This document shows positions 6,126 to 7,629 of a DNA stretch of 7,629 nt, in pieces. Within the stretch, counting starts at the first letter, position 1; each line of letters opens with the position of its first letter. The notes under the pieces are model-generated. The model had not been told where the DNA came from. It saw only the letters and a list, made by a program, of their open reading frames with translations, and did no database searches. The translations under genes and the position numbers were made by a program. The DNA comes from Thermotogaceae bacterium (lineage in GTDB: Bacteria; Thermotogota; Thermotogae; Thermotogales; Thermotogaceae), in the NCBI GenBank assembly GCA_027038385.1, contig JALVXE010000110.1, forward strand, positions 2,785 to 10,413, given 5' to 3'.

Positions 6126-6154
6126 AGAATACGCCCCTCGGCATAAAAAGTCAA
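6126..6154 (-). promoter_or_regulatory. Sigma-A-type promoter for the cold-shock gene
   Basis: TTGACT (6154-6149) and TATTCT (6131-6126) are separated by exactly 17 bases, and each is one or two mismatches from the housekeeping consensus. The TGA inside the -35 box is the thrC stop codon. The predicted start near 6119 gives a leader of about 38 bases. This is the best promoter candidate in the window. Confidence 0.75.
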
Positions 6155-7386
6155 ACACCTTTTTCAAGGTACTCAAGCACCTTCTCCTCATCCGGCTCAA
6201 CTGGGACTATTTCAAAGCGCTTCTCAAGAGCCCTTATATCCTTCAAACCGTTTCCAGTCACGACTATCGCAACCGTATCTTTCCTTCCAATTCTTCCAGA
6301 TCTTATAAGCTTCTTCAAACCGGCGTAAGGTGCTGACCCAGCTGGCTCCGCGAAAACCCCCATCTCCGAGGCAAGCTCAACCTGAGCATCGATTATCTCT
6401 TCATCGGAAACGGCGACGTAGAATCCCCCGCTCGCTTTCACATACTTACATGCCTTCACGACATCCCTCGGCTTTCCAACGGATATCGAATCCGCAATCG
6501 TGTTCGCTTCCATATCGATCGGTTCGAAAGGTTCTCCCCTGTCGAAAACCCTCTTGACAGCATCCGCTCCTTCAGACTGAACACCTATTATCCTCGGTAT
6601 CCTGTCTACGAGCCCCACCTTGTACATATCGTAGAATCCCTTGTAGAGTCCACTTATAACCGTACCATCTCCAACGCCAACGAGAACGTAATCCGGAACC
6701 TCGTATTTCATTTGAACTGCTATTTCCATCGCCCCGGTCTTCTTTCCCTCGAGAAGATATGGATTGATCGCGCTGTTTCTGCTGTACCAGCCCATCTTTT
6801 TCCCGATCTTCATCGATATGTCGAAAGCCTGATCGTATGATCCGTCTATCGGAACCAGTGTAGCCCCGAAAACCTTTATCTGGACTATCTTAGGTCTCGG
6901 CGCTTTCGCAGGAACGAATATCACAGACTTCAAATGAGGAGTGGAGGCGGTCAAACCTGCAAGCGAGGAAGCGGCATTCCCGGTAGATGCTGCGTATATC
7001 GTATCGTATCCCTTCTCGGTCGCCTTAGCTATTGCAAGGGCTGACGCTCTGTCCTTGTAAGAAGCCGTGGGGTTGACACCGTCGTATTTGACGAGGAATC
7101 TGTTGAGCCCTAACTTCTCCGCGACTCTTGGAAAATCGTAAAGCGGCGTTCCACCAACTTTTAAAGGGACTTTATAGTAATCCTTCGGGAGTGGGAGAAG
7201 CTTTTCAAATTGAAACATGTCTCCATCCGGTGTGAACTCCTCTTTTGAAACTTTTATCTCATCGTAGTTGAAAACCACTTCAAGTGTTCCTTTCCTCGGC
7301 CCACATTTTGGGCATGTGTACTCGACTTCATCTGGATCGTACACCGTCCCACAACTTATACACCTGAGTTTGTAACTCATCTCCAT
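6151..7386 (-). CDS. thrC: Threonine synthase (PLP-dependent, zinc-ribbon N-terminus)
   Basis: This enzyme converts O-phosphohomoserine to threonine and phosphate, the last step of threonine synthesis. It is 411 residues of the PLP fold-type II family. An N-terminal zinc ribbon has Cys9, Cys12, Cys25 and Cys28 (CISCG and CPKCG). NPTASYKDRAS (105-115) holds the PLP lysine at 111; the common form is SFKDR. STGNAASS (134-141) and GVGDGT (237-242) are the substrate and cofactor phosphate loops, and VVTGNGLKD (375-383) matches the threonine synthase C-terminal TGxGLKD. The zinc ribbon is also seen in archaeal cysteate synthase, so that relative is the main alternative. Two ATGs fit: 7386 (GGAGG at 7391-7395, 4 bases away) and 7380 (10 bases away, overlapping the upstream stop as ATGA). 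The ATGA pattern repeated through this window favours 7380, but the longer form is listed. It is coupled to the ferredoxin-like gene upstream, an unexpected partner. Confidence 0.9.
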   Translation of the reverse strand: MEMSYKLRCISCGTVYDPDEVEYTCPKCGPRKGTLEVVFNYDEIKVSKEEFTPDGDMFQFEKLLPLPKDYYKVPLKVGGTPLYDFPRVAEKLGLNRFLVKYDGVNPTASYKDRASALAIAKATEKGYDTIYAASTGNAASSLAGLTASTPHLKSVIFVPAKAPRPKIVQIKVFGATLVPIDGSYDQAFDISMKIGKKMGWYSRNSAINPYLLEGKKTGAMEIAVQMKYEVPDYVLVGVGDGTVISGLYKGFYDMYKVGLVDRIPRIIGVQSEGADAVKRVFDRGEPFEPIDMEANTIADSISVGKPRDVVKACKYVKASGGFYVAVSDEEIIDAQVELASEMGVFAEPAGSAPYAGLKKLIRSGRIGRKDTVAIVVTGNGLKDIRALEKRFEIVPVEPDEEKVLEYLEKGV

Positions 7387-7629
7387 TTCCCCTCCAATGG
7401 CATAACTCCACTTATAGCGTTAACCGGACATCTCGTCTGACAGAGCCCACACCCGAAACACTTTTCTTCATCAACCGTAACCGTCCTGGCCTCCTTATCG
7501 ACCCATATCGCCCAGTAGGGACATACCCATTCACAAACCTTACAGAACGTACACTTGTCGAGATCCACTTTTGGATGATCTGGTTCGTATTTCACGTTCC
7601 ACTCAAGCTCTGTTTCTACGACTTCCTGA
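7377..7629 (-). CDS. Two-[4Fe-4S] ferredoxin-type protein or domain (5' end outside window)
   Basis: This is the C-terminal part of an electron-transfer protein with two 4Fe-4S clusters. Counting from an internal GTG at 7595, CTFCKVCEWVCP gives Cys15, 18, 21 and 25, and CFGCGLCQTRCP gives Cys46, 49, 52 and 56, the bacterial 2[4Fe-4S] pattern with an intervening VDKEARTVTVDEEK. The reading frame has no stop before the right edge, and the added residues (QEVVETELEWN) look like ordinary coding sequence. The GTG also lacks a good Shine-Dalgarno, so I think the gene starts outside the window. It might be a small ferredoxin, a delta-type subunit of a 2-oxoacid:ferredoxin oxidoreductase, or the tail of a larger redox enzyme; the visible part cannot decide. 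The stop overlaps thrC (ATGA when the second thrC start is used). Confidence 0.85.
   Translation of the reverse strand, partial: QEVVETELEWNVKYEPDHPKVDLDKCTFCKVCEWVCPYWAIWVDKEARTVTVDEEKCFGCGLCQTRCPVNAISGVMPLEGKWR

Overview
The window looks like chromosome from a thermophilic bacterium, most likely of the Thermotogota. The reasons are protein character (many Lys, Glu and Arg, few Gln), arginine written mostly as AGA/AGG, a cold-shock protein with VHWSAI in RNP2, and a MutL with a Thermotoga-like tail. This assignment is inferred from remembered family features, not from a search. All genes lie on the minus strand, and the window is almost entirely coding: the only gaps are about 70-80 bases on either side of the cold-shock gene.

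In transcription order (high to low coordinate): a two-cluster 4Fe-4S ferredoxin-type protein, whose frame is open to the right edge of the window, overlaps threonine synthase (thrC) by ATGA. A good promoter-like sequence, with its -35 box built over the thrC stop codon, then serves a short cold-shock gene (5881-6081). This gene has a strong Shine-Dalgarno and is followed by a GC-rich 12-bp hairpin that is probably its terminator.

Next comes a six-gene block in which every junction overlaps by 1-4 bases. It holds prs (PRPP synthetase), an RluA-family 23S rRNA pseudouridine synthase, a small HMA-fold protein that has lost its metal-binding cysteines, mutL (mismatch repair), a 12-helix MFS-like membrane protein, and sua5 (tRNA t6A synthesis), which runs off the left edge. 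The spacing implies one translationally coupled operon that mixes nucleotide precursor supply, rRNA and tRNA modification, DNA repair and an unknown transporter.

I see no mobile element, CRISPR array, RNA gene or sign of transfer, and no clear novel system. The points most worth a second look are the cysteine-less HMA protein coupled to mutL, the uncharacterised MFS protein wedged between mutL and sua5, atypical residues in the MutL ATP-binding and endonuclease motifs and in the Prs PRPP loop, and the compact cold-shock gene cassette.
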